Shown here: one piece after another, positions 15,241-28,700 of the stretch | Position numbering within the stretch: the stretch's first letter is position 1 | Layout of the letters: every line of letters starts with the position of its first letter | Source of the DNA: Lineus longissimus | Taxonomy: Eukaryota; Nemertea; Pilidiophora; Heteronemertea; Lineidae | Length of the DNA: 64,000 nucleotides | Assembly: GCF_910592395.1 (NCBI RefSeq) | Contig: NC_088312.1 | Coordinates: 62,001-126,000 of the forward strand | Direction: 5' to 3' | Made by a program: the position numbers and the translations under genes | Notes under the pieces: model-generated | Database searches by the model: none | The model's input: the letters and a program-made list of their open reading frames with translations, nothing else | Told to the model about the DNA's origin: nothing

Positions 15241-15913
15241 CTGAAACAAATGCCAACACAACCGAGATGAAAGTGGTTACAGAATTGTGACAAAGATACT
15301 GATGATAACATCACACATGCCAACGGAGTATTTAACTGTGCTGGCTCCTCAATGAGAAATTACTCGAAGAGAATTTTGTCCAAGAGACATCTCCAATAAT
15401 CATATGGACAGTCTCATCAGTCAGTCGGTCCTGAAGACATTTCTAATAAACATGGGGACAATCTCTTCCGAGTGCATTATCCAATTGACCACGACCAAGT
15501 ATCTGATTTATAGTAGGGGCCTGATATGTAGACTAGGCCTGTGGTCTGCTGGTATGACCGGTATTTTGGGTATTGTAAAATTGTTATGACAAATATATTA
15601 AAAACACCCTTACATTAGAATATTGATTAGTGTAAGAGGTATCTATCGATAAAATCAAGATCACTGTCAGGTTGATATTTCTTGAGATGGGAACGTAAGA
15701 ACATATTAGTGAAGGCACATTAGCAAAACCAAAATATTGATCTTTCAGAAATTAGTTAGGTATTAAACTTTCGTTTCTCTGCTCAGCGTATTTGAAGTAG
15801 TCGTGATCGCGTAATAGACGAACGCCTGCTGACCTAATACTTGCTGCACAGTGACATGTGCATATCTTTCCTAATTTTGACTATTTTGCTCTACAGCCAT
15901 GTATACAACTTAA

Positions 15914-18900
15914 GGCCATGGGAATGAATAATCCGGTTTACCGTCCACTGCCCGCATGCCGTTTTAACCGGGGCCGCCAAAATATTTCATTATTTTCCCA
16001 AAAAAATCATTATTTGGAAAAAAATGGCTCAGTAAAGCATGAAAGACATACAACATCGTAAACATAGCGTATTACTACAATTCTGATGAGTTTCGAAGAG
16101 TTTGGGGGTGGTTAGCATTAATACTACCAATTTTCTACCGTGAAACATCGATGTCGGCTCATGCCCAGCGCCAAAGTGAAGATTTACCGAGAAAACTCGA
16201 AGATGACCGAACATGCATGATGCAGCATCGTCATTGCATGTAGAATGTACGTTTTTCGAGAAAAAAATTGGGATCCTTGCGAGAGCTAAGCGAACTAATT
16301 ATCGCGCGCTAAAACAAAAGGTAGGTCATCCAGTGCGGTGACCGGCACGCGAACTCAATGGGGATTTCCAAAACCAAAAACGTCAATTCATTCGTATCAA
16401 TAAATGAATAAATTATGACGCGCTTGCCATATATGGAAAACAAAATGGCCGCACCTGGTGTGTACCAAATTTCTTATTCCCGGGTATATTTCTACCTTTC
16501 CCGAGTTCACAATAAAAGAAATAAACAATCATCCATCAAATACAATAGTCACTGATTGATATTTCGTCGATTGTATCATATGATGGCGTGATATGTTGTT
16601 GGCTGACAAGTGGTCGACCGATGTTTATACTGTTGTGGGTCAACCAAACCCCAATATTCCGGTATTTTCGGTTCGCTCCTCGAAAGGAGGTAATCCGCGT
16701 GTTTTACACCGTAATTTGTTGATGCCAGTTGGAGAGATTAGAGATGAGGAAGTTGTGAAGACTCCGGCCCGGTCCAGTCATACTCGCCCTGAGAAGGAAG
16801 TTGTTGTACAGCCTGCGATGAGTGATGACGAGGATGTCGATGTGATGATTTTGCCACGTGTTGATGAAGTTCCTTCTTCTTTTGCATCCGCTTCAACCGC
16901 CGATGTTCCACATGGTGACAAACTTCCATCTTTTACATCTGTCAGATCTGATGCTGCACCTCCTTCTGATATTGTTCCGTCTACTTTGTCTACCGATTCT
17001 ACCCCACCATTATCCATTACAGATGTCGTTCCGGTCCAGCCCGCTGTTGTTGAGCCTGCGTCCCAGTCTTCGGTTGATGTTAGTGCGTCCGAGCATGCTG
17101 CTGTTGAGCCTGCGTCCCAGTCTTCGGTTGATGTCAGCGCGTCCCAGCCTGCCGTAGATGCCAGTTATCCTACTACAGATGTGACCGTTCCTCCTCCAAT
17201 GATAGATGTCGATACGCCGTCAGGAATTGCGCTTGACGTGACTTCGATCGATGATGGTACTGTTCCGCCTCCAGTGGAATTTGTTGATGGTGGTACTGTT
17301 CCGCCTCCAGTGGAATTTTCAACCGTTGGTCCAGTGGATGAGACGGTCCCTGTAGATGTTCCCCCTGGTGAATCCTCTGCTGAATTCCACACAGCCCAGG
17401 ATGACGAGGAAGAGAGTGCTCCGGAGGACAGCCCTGTTGCAGCCCCGAGGAGATCTAAGAGGGACCATAAACCGCCTAACCGTTTCAAGCCTTATCAGAT
17501 GTATCAGCAACAGCCGCGCGCGCCGCCTGAGCCTTGGCGATCCAAGGTTGATTATTTTATGTCGCTTGCAAGCAAGCCTGAGTTTGCGCAAAATCCCGCT
17601 ATTCTTGACAAAGTTCTGTCTTTAATGAAGGATTGAATGATAGTTGGTTTTCAATTTTGCTGTAGACTCGTGATTATTTTCTGGTTTGAAATATATATAA
17701 CATTTTGATTGAATGTTGGCTGGTTTTGGCAGGCCATGTCAATCAAGAGATTGTTTTCTACTTGAGTGTGTGTTTTCTTCTTTTGTTTCAAAATTTCGTG
17801 GAGATTTATATCAAGTAATTCTTGGTATTGATATTTTGTACTGTATGATTAGAGTCTGTATAGATTCCATAGATGATTCATCAGTACTTATTCTGTTGCA
17901 TCTCTACTCATATCAGTTATTCAAGGTTTTGTTTGACAGTTTATCAATGTAAATCCCTTTTGGACTAAGGGTTTTTGGTCAAACAGTTACTAATTAATAC
18001 CTTCCAGATGTTTTGTAAGTCAATTCCCTGCAATTTTCCTTTTTTCCCAATCTTGTATCATCTTATTGATTGTTGTTTTGTGGTGTAATGGTAAGATTGA
18101 GGAGGTCATTACCCCTTCTCTTCTATTATATCTTCTTGCAATGATCTTCAGTAAATCAAACAATACTACAATAGTTCTTCACAGTACCGTATTCTGATAA
18201 TGATTCTAAACTTATATACATGTATTTCAGTATCTTGTCTATTCGCCTTAATCTCGTTCTGATTCGTGCGATACAATTATTTTTCAGTGTGAACTCTAGA
18301 AGTTAACTGCTAATTTGTAAATACAATAATAATTCCATTTCTTGTAGCTCTTTACCTTATGGTGTTTTTCAGTTTTCAGGATGCTGGATTGAAATTTTCA
18401 CTTTTCAGTCTTTGTCTTTAATGATTCTGAATTCTGCTCTTTGATGGTTCCATTCTTCCCTTCTTATTGTTTGAAGGTTTTGGTTTCGCATCTTTCTCAA
18501 CTCGGAATGTTTTGAGTTTCACCTGGTATTTTGGGTTACATGTTTTGTATATATGGTGTACATTTCTTTTTATCTTTGGTAAATGTCAGGAGCCATTTTC
18601 TCTTGACAGGGGAATGTGTAACAGGTTCAATTTGAACAGTTTGAAGAGTTTATTCCCCCTTTTAAGTCTGCTATGACCAATGGTTTAGCTCAGGTTATTT
18701 TGGGCCTTCACGGTCCCTGAGCCTTATGTCATTTCATTGTATGTGCTTTATCAGCTATTATTGTTTGTATAGTTTTCCTGGTCTACTGAGTTTCCCTCCA
18801 AATTCAGTTAGCCTTGGGATCCCGAACTGTGTACATGCATGTTGTAGACCTGGTCAGATGAGTTTAATATAAACATTTCAATATATTTGATTTCTTCCTT

Positions 18901-19250
18901 TTCATCAACAATGTCACAAGGATTGGAACAGTGAATCTGTGGACATGAAGACTGATTTAATTCAGTATTACATATAGACTGATTTTGCAATCACTCGCCT
19001 GGGTGTCATGATGAGCAGACCGCATGCAATGGGCGATACTAAAGCGCCGTCTATAAATTCAATAATGAGTTTAGCGAATTCAACGTCCTGTGCAAACTGC
19101 TCCCACAAGCAGCCTCTGAGGCGCTGAAGCAATTACTGGTACCTGTATTTTCTCAGAAAAAATTAATAATGAATAATGAAAAATGAAAAAAAGCCTCATT
19201 ATCTTTCTAAATCACTCGGACGGTAAACCGGATTATTCATTCCCATGGCC
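15914..19250. mobile_element. 3.34-kb inverted-repeat transposable element with TAA target duplication (PIF/Harbinger-like ends)
   Basis: Perfect 33-bp inverted repeats at 15914-15946 and 19218-19250 start GGCCATGGGAATGAATAATC. TAA directly precedes the left repeat (15911-15913) and directly follows the right one (19251-19253). Three-base TWA duplications and GGCC/GGGC-type termini are known for PIF/Harbinger elements, hence the tentative assignment. No DDE transposase or Myb-like protein is visible, so it looks non-autonomous. It carries a gypsy-type pol tail ORF (16593-17636), and the remainder (17640-19200) is T-rich with no recognisable gene. Confidence 0.65.
16593..17636 (+). pseudogene. 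Ty3/gypsy-type pol C-terminal fragment (integrase tail plus Ser/Pro/Val-rich extension)
   Basis: A 347-residue ORF. Residues 1-47 (ADKWSTDVYTVVGQPNPNIP, then VFSV, and VLHRNLLMPVG) match the conserved C-terminal end of gypsy integrases. After that comes about 225 residues of low-complexity acidic Val/Pro/Ser sequence with internal duplication (EPASQSSVDVSAS twice; TVPPPVEF twice), then a basic stretch RRSKRDHKPPNRFKPY and a helical tail ending MKD. Upstream of the ATG the frame has stops and no protease, RT, RNase H or DDE motifs, so this is a 5'-truncated remnant. The start codon may be fortuitous. Confidence 0.7.
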
Positions 19251-22200
19251 TAAAATAAACCACCGCCCAGAGCGTGTTCCCTGATACACCATCCCTTCTC
19301 CATCCTGACGTCATCAGTGGTTTTAAGTATACTCCGCCTCTCGATGTTTTGTATACGAGGGAGGAGTGTAGCTGATCTCAGGGTGTCCCTTTCCGGAGCA
19401 CTTTCTCAATCCCCACAGAACGTCCCAAGGAGCTAAACGACTTCGATTTGGAGCGAAACGACTTCGACTTGGAGCGAAACGACTGGGGGCGAAACAACAG
19501 CAATTCGATTGGAGTTCACCCCTTTTCCACTTTCAGAAAGTTTTCTTTGCTGCTTGCTCGGTTCCTCTGAATGGGAGAGACCTTTTTGTGACTGCTTTGG
19601 AGTTTCTGAGTCACTCTCATTCGGCTATAAGATACTTTCTGAAGCCTTTTAACGTTTAAAATGACCTCGAACTACAGACTTGCACAGTGTGTCACAGAAA
19701 TGCACTGTCACTGTGAAAAGGTTTCTTGTTTAGTAAGGCCTAAGTAGCCTAATTGATGTTTTTTTTATGTTTTTTGTTAGGTCCTATGTCTTTATACTAG
19801 GCCTAATTAGAGGATGACACGAAGAATTTTTCCCCAGAGTCTAGGCCCTATGTAATAGAACACCATATAGACAGGCATTTTCTGTGTGTTGACTTAGATA
19901 GACCGATCTGCTGGCAGCAGGCTCATCGGATCAATCCCCCCAGTTTTGGCCATACTAGTTACTATACTACCCTTCTTGATAAATAAATTCTTGTCTCCAG
20001 GCATGCCAGGTAAACATAATCTAATGTACAGTGCCTGATATGGCAAATGGCCTTGATACTATAGATCCATGCACTTGATTGGGAACCATCGTCACGTCAC
20101 CATGCACTTGTCTTGACCGTCATCAGAGCTCTACTCCGAAATCATTGTTGTTTAAGACTTAACCCTGCCATCTGCTGCAGAATCAGTGCTTAGCAACTCC
20201 TTAGCAACCTGACATTCTGCATTAACGCATCCGTCATTGATTATTTGCATATGAAATAATCAGGCCTTTAAAAAGTCAATAGGCATGATAGACGTGGGTT
20301 TATTACTCATTCTAGGTAGGCTGTATGGATCTGTGGTTGTGTGAAACAAGGCTTGAATGATGAGCTGGTCGACAACAGCTCACACACCCATCTCAGGTCA
20401 AGGGGAGACAACATTTGGCTGAACTTTTATTGTGAATCGCATTCTTGCTGATGACCAAGGAATAATCATTTTCATATTGATCAGTATTATAGGTTAATGA
20501 TTCATGATTGGGGTAATAGGGTCGAAACCTCTATTGCCGCGAGGCTCAAGAGTGACTGCTAACTGGTAATGTTCTCATGGAAAGTGTATTTCTACAGGGG
20601 ACAGATAAGGCCAGTAGATGGTGGCACCTGTCAGGAATAGAAAAATTAAATAGGCCTTCACTTCATTGAACAAGTCAAAAAAATTCTACTTCCAACAAAA
20701 AAAACCAGCTGAGTGCTCTCATTTTGATTTTCATATCATATTCATATATTCTGCTGAAAGTTAGTGTGTTTTATGATGAAGACCTAATAGTTATTTTCTG
20801 AATTACTGTGAAAAACCTTTGCTCTTCATCCTGTCCACTTGTATAGTTTAGGCCCATTGGCTGCTGGTACTCCAGTATTGATCCAGTCACATGACCATGT
20901 GCGTCCGCTCTCATACTAATATCACGGACATGAAATCAATATCAATTGAATAGGCCTAGGCAGTATACGACCAGCTGTGGACAGTCGCAATTACATCAAA
21001 TTAAAGGGTATCTGCACAAATAGGATTTATTCAGTGTAGCAGAGGGTCAGTGAGGGATGATACAGCCAAGCAACTTTATCATTTTGCCGTTGTCCAAATT
21101 AAGCTCTTTCCCAATCTTGTTTGTGCATGGTGTGGGTAGCTTGGATTCTTGTACAACTTGTTAAGTGTTTCTTGCTGATTCAAGCTACAGGTCCAGGCAT
21201 CTTTAAATTGCATGTTGACAGTGAATCCCAGTTCTCTCTTCCGTTGGTTCAGTCACAAAACTGCCATGGATTAGACAGACGAGAAGCCGCGGAAACATAG
21301 TTAGAAGTACCTATCGATGTAACCATGTCACCCTGATTAAAAACCACAGCGTTTCAAGGAAATTACAAACAATATTCTAAATTGGATTATCATAGAATCA
21401 TAAAAGTTTGGTAAGTAAGGCGATTTACAGTCTGCAATCATTTAGTTAGATTTCATTGTTTTGGTTGATTGTCAAGAAAATTGGTACAAAATTGCAAACG
21501 ACTAAATCTGAAGACAAGTTCAAAATGAGACTTTTGGAAAACAGCAACAGAAAATTCATTTGAAAATCTGACCTGTGTATCACCATATGGTGATAGAGTC
21601 ATTCGTACTTTACATCATGCATGTCATTATCTGAAGTTACATAAGTTGGGAATGTGGTTTTTGGGTAAGTTGGGTTTTTTAGGGTGGGGGAGGTCATGTG
21701 GCACTTTTATAATATCTAGAAAGAGCAGAAAGGTGTGGGGAGCAGTCGACTAAATGCCAAGTGTCAGCTTTATTGCATGATTGATAGCTGAACAACTAGA
21801 TTGTCGAGAGATATGATGATTATTAATTTTTGAGACTGGAAGTCGGTGCAGAAACGATCGGGGATCATCATGACATTGGGATATAGTGTGGGCATTGTGT
21901 AGCAATGATTCTGTGAGGATGGAATGGGCACCAACAATGTGAGTTAACTGTTGCCTTTAGTTCAAAGAAAACTTCAAGAAGTCCTTGTCAATTCCTGTCG
22001 TTTGCTATACGGCATGTAGACCTGTACATGTACTCTTCACTTAACCTTCAGTGTTTTTCCAATTGCCACTCTCACCGGGAAAGGCTGAGGCCTACCACAA
22101 CTTGGTTTGTGGGTGAAAGGCTGGACTATCCAGAGGTGTCCCTGTCAAACCCTCCCTGCCTGAAGTGCCTGGAAGTCCAACCTAACTTTCACATGTGGCA

Positions 22201-22749
22201 CATCCTGTCCTTGGTTTGCCTGCCTTTGAAAACATAACTCTGGCCCTGTCTGGTCATGCTCAGTGCTTTGTCAACACATTATGGTCAGTCAGCCGTGGGG
22301 CCAGTCTAGCTGTCCACAGAAAAGCCAGCTTGTCTTAACAAAAGTGCAAGAGGCATTGTTTTATCTTTGATCTTTTATTGGACTCCTTTTTGTTTAGTTG
22401 GGGCTGAGGCCTGAAAGGCTGGATTAACATTTGCACTGTACAATAATGAAAGGAAATTGTTGTGAATGCATGAAATACTTGTCAACTTGAAAGTATAGTA
22501 AATATAGCTCTTGGACAGAGAGCATAGGGCCAGCTTGGCCTGCATTCTATTCTAAAAGTGTGCATTTTTCTGAGGAGCGCTAGTTTTATATAAGATAGTT
22601 TGATTGCCCTTGTTCACTGGACAAAGTTTGGCTGACATTGCTGAGTTTATATAATTGTTAAAACATGAGGATTAGAGGTGGATTTACTAACTCTGCTGCC
22701 ATCACATGTCCTCAACAACAACATTTTAAGGTACCCTTTTCAATTTCAG
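19251..22749. other. Upstream region of the Rab-type gene
   Basis: No protein-coding exon recognised. A CRE-like TGACGTCA lies at 19306-19313 and a second copy of the GGAGCGAAACGACTTCG repeat near 19427-19500. A 5' UTR exon should lie here, because the coding start at 22759 is preceded by a good acceptor (22739-22749). Confidence 0.4.
19427..19500 (+). repeat. Dispersed GGAGCGAAACGACTTCG repeat, copy 2
   Basis: Three tandem variants: GGAGCTAAACGACTTCGATT, GGAGCGAAACGACTTCGACT and GGAGCGAAACGACTGGGGGC. This is the same family and orientation as the copy near 8074. Confidence 0.7.
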
Positions 22750-22758
22750 TAAAACAAC

Positions 22759-25700
22759 ATGGCTACCTATACAGATCAACAGTTTGACGGCAACGCCACC
22801 TCAATGGATATTGAGGAACTAATGGTGGCAAAGGCGCATGAACTTTTTGCCATTTGTGACCAAGAAAACAAGGGCTTCATCACCAAGCGGGACATGCAGC
22901 GACTTCAGAGTGAGTTACCACTGAATCCAGACCAATTAGAATCAGTCTTTGATTCTCTTGATGATGACGGCAATGGTTTCTTGACGTTAGAAGAGTTCAC
23001 TGGAGGATTTGGTGAGTGGACACTACTTGTATCATCATAAAACGAACTAATTGCAACCTAATTTATAAGCTACAAGTAAATTGTAGTGTCTAGCCCTATT
23101 AGCATAACAAACAGATTAATCTAACTGAAACATAGAAGATGATAGCCCATTATGACAACGCCCTAACAAACTGATGGCCTGCGACTTGCCGAGTCCGTTG
23201 ACTCTATTTACCGAGGTGCACTAATCAATAGGCTTTGTTTGAACTTGCTGTAAATCTGAAGTGATTATAATAAGTGCAGCTGGTGGTTCTGGACAGCTTT
23301 CATGGCTGCTTTGGTGTGCATAAAGCAATGCTTTGAAAAAAGGAATTGCGTAGTTGATATGACACATGAATGGTAGAAGCCTCACTTGTCCCTTCACCTC
23401 AGTGTTGTTCTTCAGAGCTGACAACATATGAGTTAGGTAGAGCTCCCTCAACTTCAGTGAACAGGTTCGGCAAGTACAAAAAGATAGCCTCACAGCGGAG
23501 AAGAATGGCCACCTATTCTGAAGTGTTTGATATTCCATGATTGTTTCAATCCAGGTGTTCAAGAAGATAAAACAGACGAACCTCCTATCCATAATGGGTC
23601 TTGTACTGAACAGACCTACACTGATACAGGTTAAAACTTGCTGCTATTCCACCAAGACAGTCAGTCACCAACTTGCCCAGGAGACTTCGATAGTCAATCA
23701 CCAGCCAACTCAAAATTTGGAATAACTCAACCAATAACTTTTCCAAAGATTCATTGCGTTTTCCATTACTCACCCTGTTGAATCAGCTGGAACCTCTTCA
23801 AGGGTGGGCCACCTCTCTGATTCAAGGCCAACCACCTCTCCGAGGGAATCCATCCTCGGACTGAATGTGCCCTCTAAACCCTTGCTATAGTGAGGAAGCT
23901 ATAAGATGTCTACACAACGGTCCAGTTGACATGGTTGCGAGGTAGGATTTGCTCAGAGTGTAGCTTGGCCTTGACTCGAAGGGACCATCCGAGACGTTGT
24001 TATGCTGATTCCCAAGGGTGTTCCCAGAAGCCACTTTTTAACAGTGCATGCAGTAAGATGTTCACCTTTTTCTCACAAAGTTGTCTCCCAGGCTTGGTTG
24101 TGAACTAATCTTTGAATTGTTTTTCTGTCATCATGTCTTAATAACTCTCCCAGGTGATCACAGAAGACCCTGGACATTTAACTTTTGTATTCTCTGCTGT
24201 GTTTTACATTGCCGTGTCTACTCAGGTTTTCTTCCGTCAATTGATAAAGAATTGCTCTTCTGAGGTGTAGTCATTGAATCGATGTAGGTTGGGTTCATTG
24301 AAGTCATGTTGGGTATTACCATCACAGATGTAGGTTGGGGTAGTTGAAGTCACGTTGGGTCTCAGCGGGACAGATGTAGGTTGGGGTAGTTGAAGTCACG
24401 TTGGGTCTCAGCGGGACAGATGTAGGTTGGGGTAGTTGAAGTCATGTTGGGTATTATTACCATCACAGATGTGGGTTGGGGTTATTGAAGTCACGTTGGG
24501 TCTTAGCGGGAAAGATGTAGGTTTGGTCAGTTGAAGTCATGCTGGGTATTACCATCACAGATGTAGGTTGGGGTAGTTGAAGTCACGTTGGGTCTTAGCG
24601 GGAAAGATGTAGGTTTGGTCAGTTGAAGTCATGCTGGGTATTACCATCACAGATGTAGGTTGGGGTAGTTGAAGTCACGTTGGGTCTTATTGGGACAGAT
24701 AGATTGGGGTAGTTGAAGTCACGTTGGGTCTTAGCGGAACAGATGTAGGTTGGGATAGTTGAAGTCATGTTGGGTTTTATTGGGACAGATGTAGGTTTGG
24801 TTAGTTGAAGTCATGTTGGGTATTACCATCACAGATGTAGGTTGGGGTAGTTGAAGTCACGTTGGGTTTTATTGGGACAGATGTAGGTTTGGTTAGTTGA
24901 AGTCATGTTGGGTATTACCATCACAGATGTAGGTTGGGGTAGTTGAAGTCACGTTGGGTCTTAGCGGGATAGATGTAGGTCAGTTGGTAGTTGTTATTGG
25001 GTGTTACTGGGATGGATATTGGCCAGGTTGGCCAGGTTGGTTGTAATCATAACGGTCTTTCTGGGATGGTCATGGGTTGGGTTGATCGTTCTCTCTGCCC
25101 GCTCTGCCTCTCCTTTTAAAACACTATGTTTTGTCTCTGGTTTGTATACGGCACCAGCTGTTGTGATGGGTGATTGTTCCATAGACCACAGATTATTGAT
25201 CTCAATCAGTGAGTGTGTCCTGTTTGGTACAATTCATCATAGGCCTGGAATTACTGCTTCAGGCCTTTGGAGCATATGAGATATGTGAGTTCTTGATTAA
25301 ATAGTTTGATTGATTGGACAATGGGAATGATAGAGGCTACTGTGTTGTCATACTGCCATGTTGGTTATTAAAAGTTAACCCTTTCGTTATGAACATGATG
25401 AATCCTATCGTGTAGGGCATTGAAAAGTGTCACTTTGATGACCTGTTATGAACATTTCTGTTGAGTTTTGAAGTGCCTTCAGCCCCGCTCTACTCTGAAA
25501 CAAGTGATCACTGCTTCCCTATTGATGTGGGAAACCTGAGGGCAGTAGGATTGAGAGCAGTTGTCTCATCAAGAGAATGATTGACCTGATGGTTCATCAC
25601 ATTGAATCTACCAATCATTGACCAAACCTGTGAGATTTACTTGAGGCTGGTCTAGTAATCATCACTTTTACAGATCTGCCAAACTATAGCCTCTAATAAG

Positions 25701-28700
25701 CCACTTTGCTTGTTTGTGACATTCTTATCTTATCGTTGCTTTGTTTTATTTTTGTTAATTTCTGATTTAGCTTTATTGCTATTTGACTGAAAATAAACTT
25801 TCATTTATCACACCCTTCATGAACTTTACACTAGCTCTGCATTCTATCATTTTTATCGAGAGCTGTGCTTTGTTTTGATTCTGAGAAACTGAAATGTCAG
25901 TGCCTTACGATGCCTTCCTTGGCATATTGAGGATTTTAATTGGGACTCCAGTTTTCAACCCAACTCACTATGGAATGTCTTTTATTACAAGTGGAAAAGC
26001 TCCAAAGGATACACACCTCTGATGCTGGTGTCGCAGTTCATGAAATCCTGCGTCATTCATGTCATGATGTGATTGCTCGTGTCAGCCAAAATAAACTTTG
26101 TCGTACTTTTACATTTCTCTGAATAAAACTCTCAATTAAAATCCATGTTCAGGGAGCTTCATCGGTATCCAGAAGCCAATCGAGAGCCAGGTGTCGGTCG
26201 ACAGCGGAAGTAACATGAACAGCAGCCATGTTTACGAGACGGACCAACTCGGCATCGATTCGGCCGATGAGGAGGAACATTTTAATGAATCGATGCATCA
26301 TATTGGAGCAACAGGCGTCTTTGATGAGTAAGTAAACTTTAGATGCTCTGGCAGTTAATTGTGTTATATTAGATTAGACATTGATGGTGTTGGTGGCAAT
26401 GCAGTGATGTCCTTGTTGCCAGCACACTGTCAAGTGCATGACCAGCATTTTCATTATAGCCTGTTCCTGCAGTAGGGGCAATAGCATTAGCACTTGCCTT
26501 CTGGTAAAAATATTAGAGCCAACTGCACAGTTGTTCATGGTCACACATGTAGCTAGGAGCTGCATCCAACCCTGACTATCAATAGTTGTCTTTATTTTGT
26601 CCTTCGGTGTCATATCAATGGTATTTGGTAGTGTAAAGATGTCACCCCTGCACTTCTTTACCTTCATTTCCAAGCTTTGTTGACATAGTCATATTTTGTC
26701 AATTTCATCTTTTTGCTCAGCAAAACAATTTTAATTTCTGTTTGATTGTTTGTTTCTAGCCCCAGGTGGTAGGTACATATATCTTTGAGCCGTGCTTTGG
26801 CATATTAACCTGTAGGCTTGGTGTTTAATCATACAGCTGCAGAACCATTTTACAATTGACATGAGAGAAGGTGGTCATTTAGGGGTTTAATGCGACATTC
26901 TCTTGATTCAAGCTCTTGGCCAAGCATCTCGTTGGTGCATTAAACTCAGGTCAATCTTCATAACAAACCCAACTGCCTCAGGCCACTCATCTGTGATTGT
27001 CCTTTTAGGGGGGGGGAGCATATTAGCAGGCAACTTTACTATGGTAACTCTCGCAAGCTGGTTTAGATTTTCACTCCAATGACACAATAAAGGATCTTCT
27101 ACAAATATCAGTGTGTCTCACAACCCTAGAAAAGGAAGCAAATATGGCGTTTGCCCCTTCCTTTCAGTCTTCCTCTTAAAAAAGAAACAGTGTCATTTCT
27201 TCCTCCAAACCAAAGAGTGGCTGTCCCTTCTTCCTCTTAACTAAAGAAACACCATCATTTCTTCCTGAATGCCAGAGAATGGTTGTCCCTTCTACGCCTT
27301 TGTTAGTGTTGTCAAGAAGATCAATCCTGATGAGCCATTTACCCCGGCCCCCATTCTAACATTGTCTGGGTTGTGAGAAACATTGATATCTATGGACGAT
27401 CAGCTTGGGACTAGCTGGCTGGTCACACTCGACCACCTGAGGGTAACAAATTCTTGGTGGAGGTAAATAATCTCTAACCATAGTCTGATTACATTACATG
27501 CTCTTCTTTATATCAACACTTGACTCTTTCTCATTTAAATGACTCAGAATGTGGTAGAACATTTACAATATACTTGGCATGTTTTTAATATTTTTTTATT
27601 TTTTTTGGAGACATTTGATCATCTCATTTGATTTAAAGGAGCTGACGTCAAAATCTGCTTGGAGTAGTGATCTGAGGACCTGTTTCCCATATCTTGTTAA
27701 TGATGTTAAGGAGGTAACACTGGTGTTTGTCTCTTGTACTGATTGAGTAACTTGGGCAAAGACATGTCCAGTTTACATGACTGTGGTCTAACTGTTTGTT
27801 GTACACACCACGTTGATCAGATGTCTAAAAATGATGATGTTATTTCCCATTTTTTTGTTTTATCTTTTTGGACCGGTTACAGTGGAAGCTGACTTACAGC
27901 TTATAAAATATTGATAGTATTTGTATCCCCTCTCCAGCTCTTCAGCTCACTCACCCCCAGCCTCTTCATCTGTATACCCTCTCCAGCTCTTCAGCTCAAT
28001 CACCCCCAGCCTCTTCATCTGTATCCCCTCTCCAGCTCTTCAGCTCAATCACCCCCAGCCTCTTCATCTGTATCCCCTCTCCAGCTCTTCAGCTCAATCA
28101 CCCCCAGCCTCTTCATCTGTATCCCCTCTCCAGCTCTTCAGCTCAATCACCCACAGCCTCTTCATCTGTATCCCCTCTCCAGCTCTTCAGCTCAATCACC
28201 CCCAGCCTCTTCATCTGTATCCCCTCTCCAGCTCTTCAGCTCAATCACCCCCAGCCTCTTCATCTGTATCCCCTCTCCAGCTCTTCAGCTCAATCACCCC
28301 CAGCCTCTTCATCTGTATCCCGTCTCCAGCGCTTCAGCTCAATCACCCACAGCCTCTTCATCTGTATCCCCTCTCCAGCTCTTCAGCTCAATCACCCACA
28401 GCCTCTTCATCTGTATCCCCTCTCCAGCTCTTCAGCTCAATCACCCACAGCCTCTTCATCTGTATCCCCTCTCCAGCTCTTCAGCTCACTCACCCCCAGC
28501 CTCTTCATCTGTATCCCCTCTACAGCTCTTCAGCTCAATCACCCCCAGCCTCTTCATCTGTATCCCCTCTCCAGCTCTTCAGCTCACTCACCCCCAGCCT
28601 CTTCATCTGTATCCCCTCTCCAGCTCTAAAGCTCACTCACCCCCAGCCTCTTCATCTGTATCCCCTCTCCAGCTCTTCAGCTCACTCACCCCCAGCCTCT

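Larger units (their letters stand above)
12039..15913. other. Gene-poor region downstream of the thiolase
   Basis: The first few hundred bases are probably thiolase 3' UTR; no clear AATAAA was assigned. The rest holds a candidate minus-strand orphan exon (13089-13176), an array of diverged ~70-bp repeats (14385-15095) and a sulfatase-like exon remnant (15161-15240). No other coding similarity was recognised. Confidence 0.5.

Noticed and set aside
16738-17591. Several antisense ORFs opposite the gypsy-type fragment
   Set aside because: Shadows of a low-complexity, stop-poor reading frame on the plus strand.
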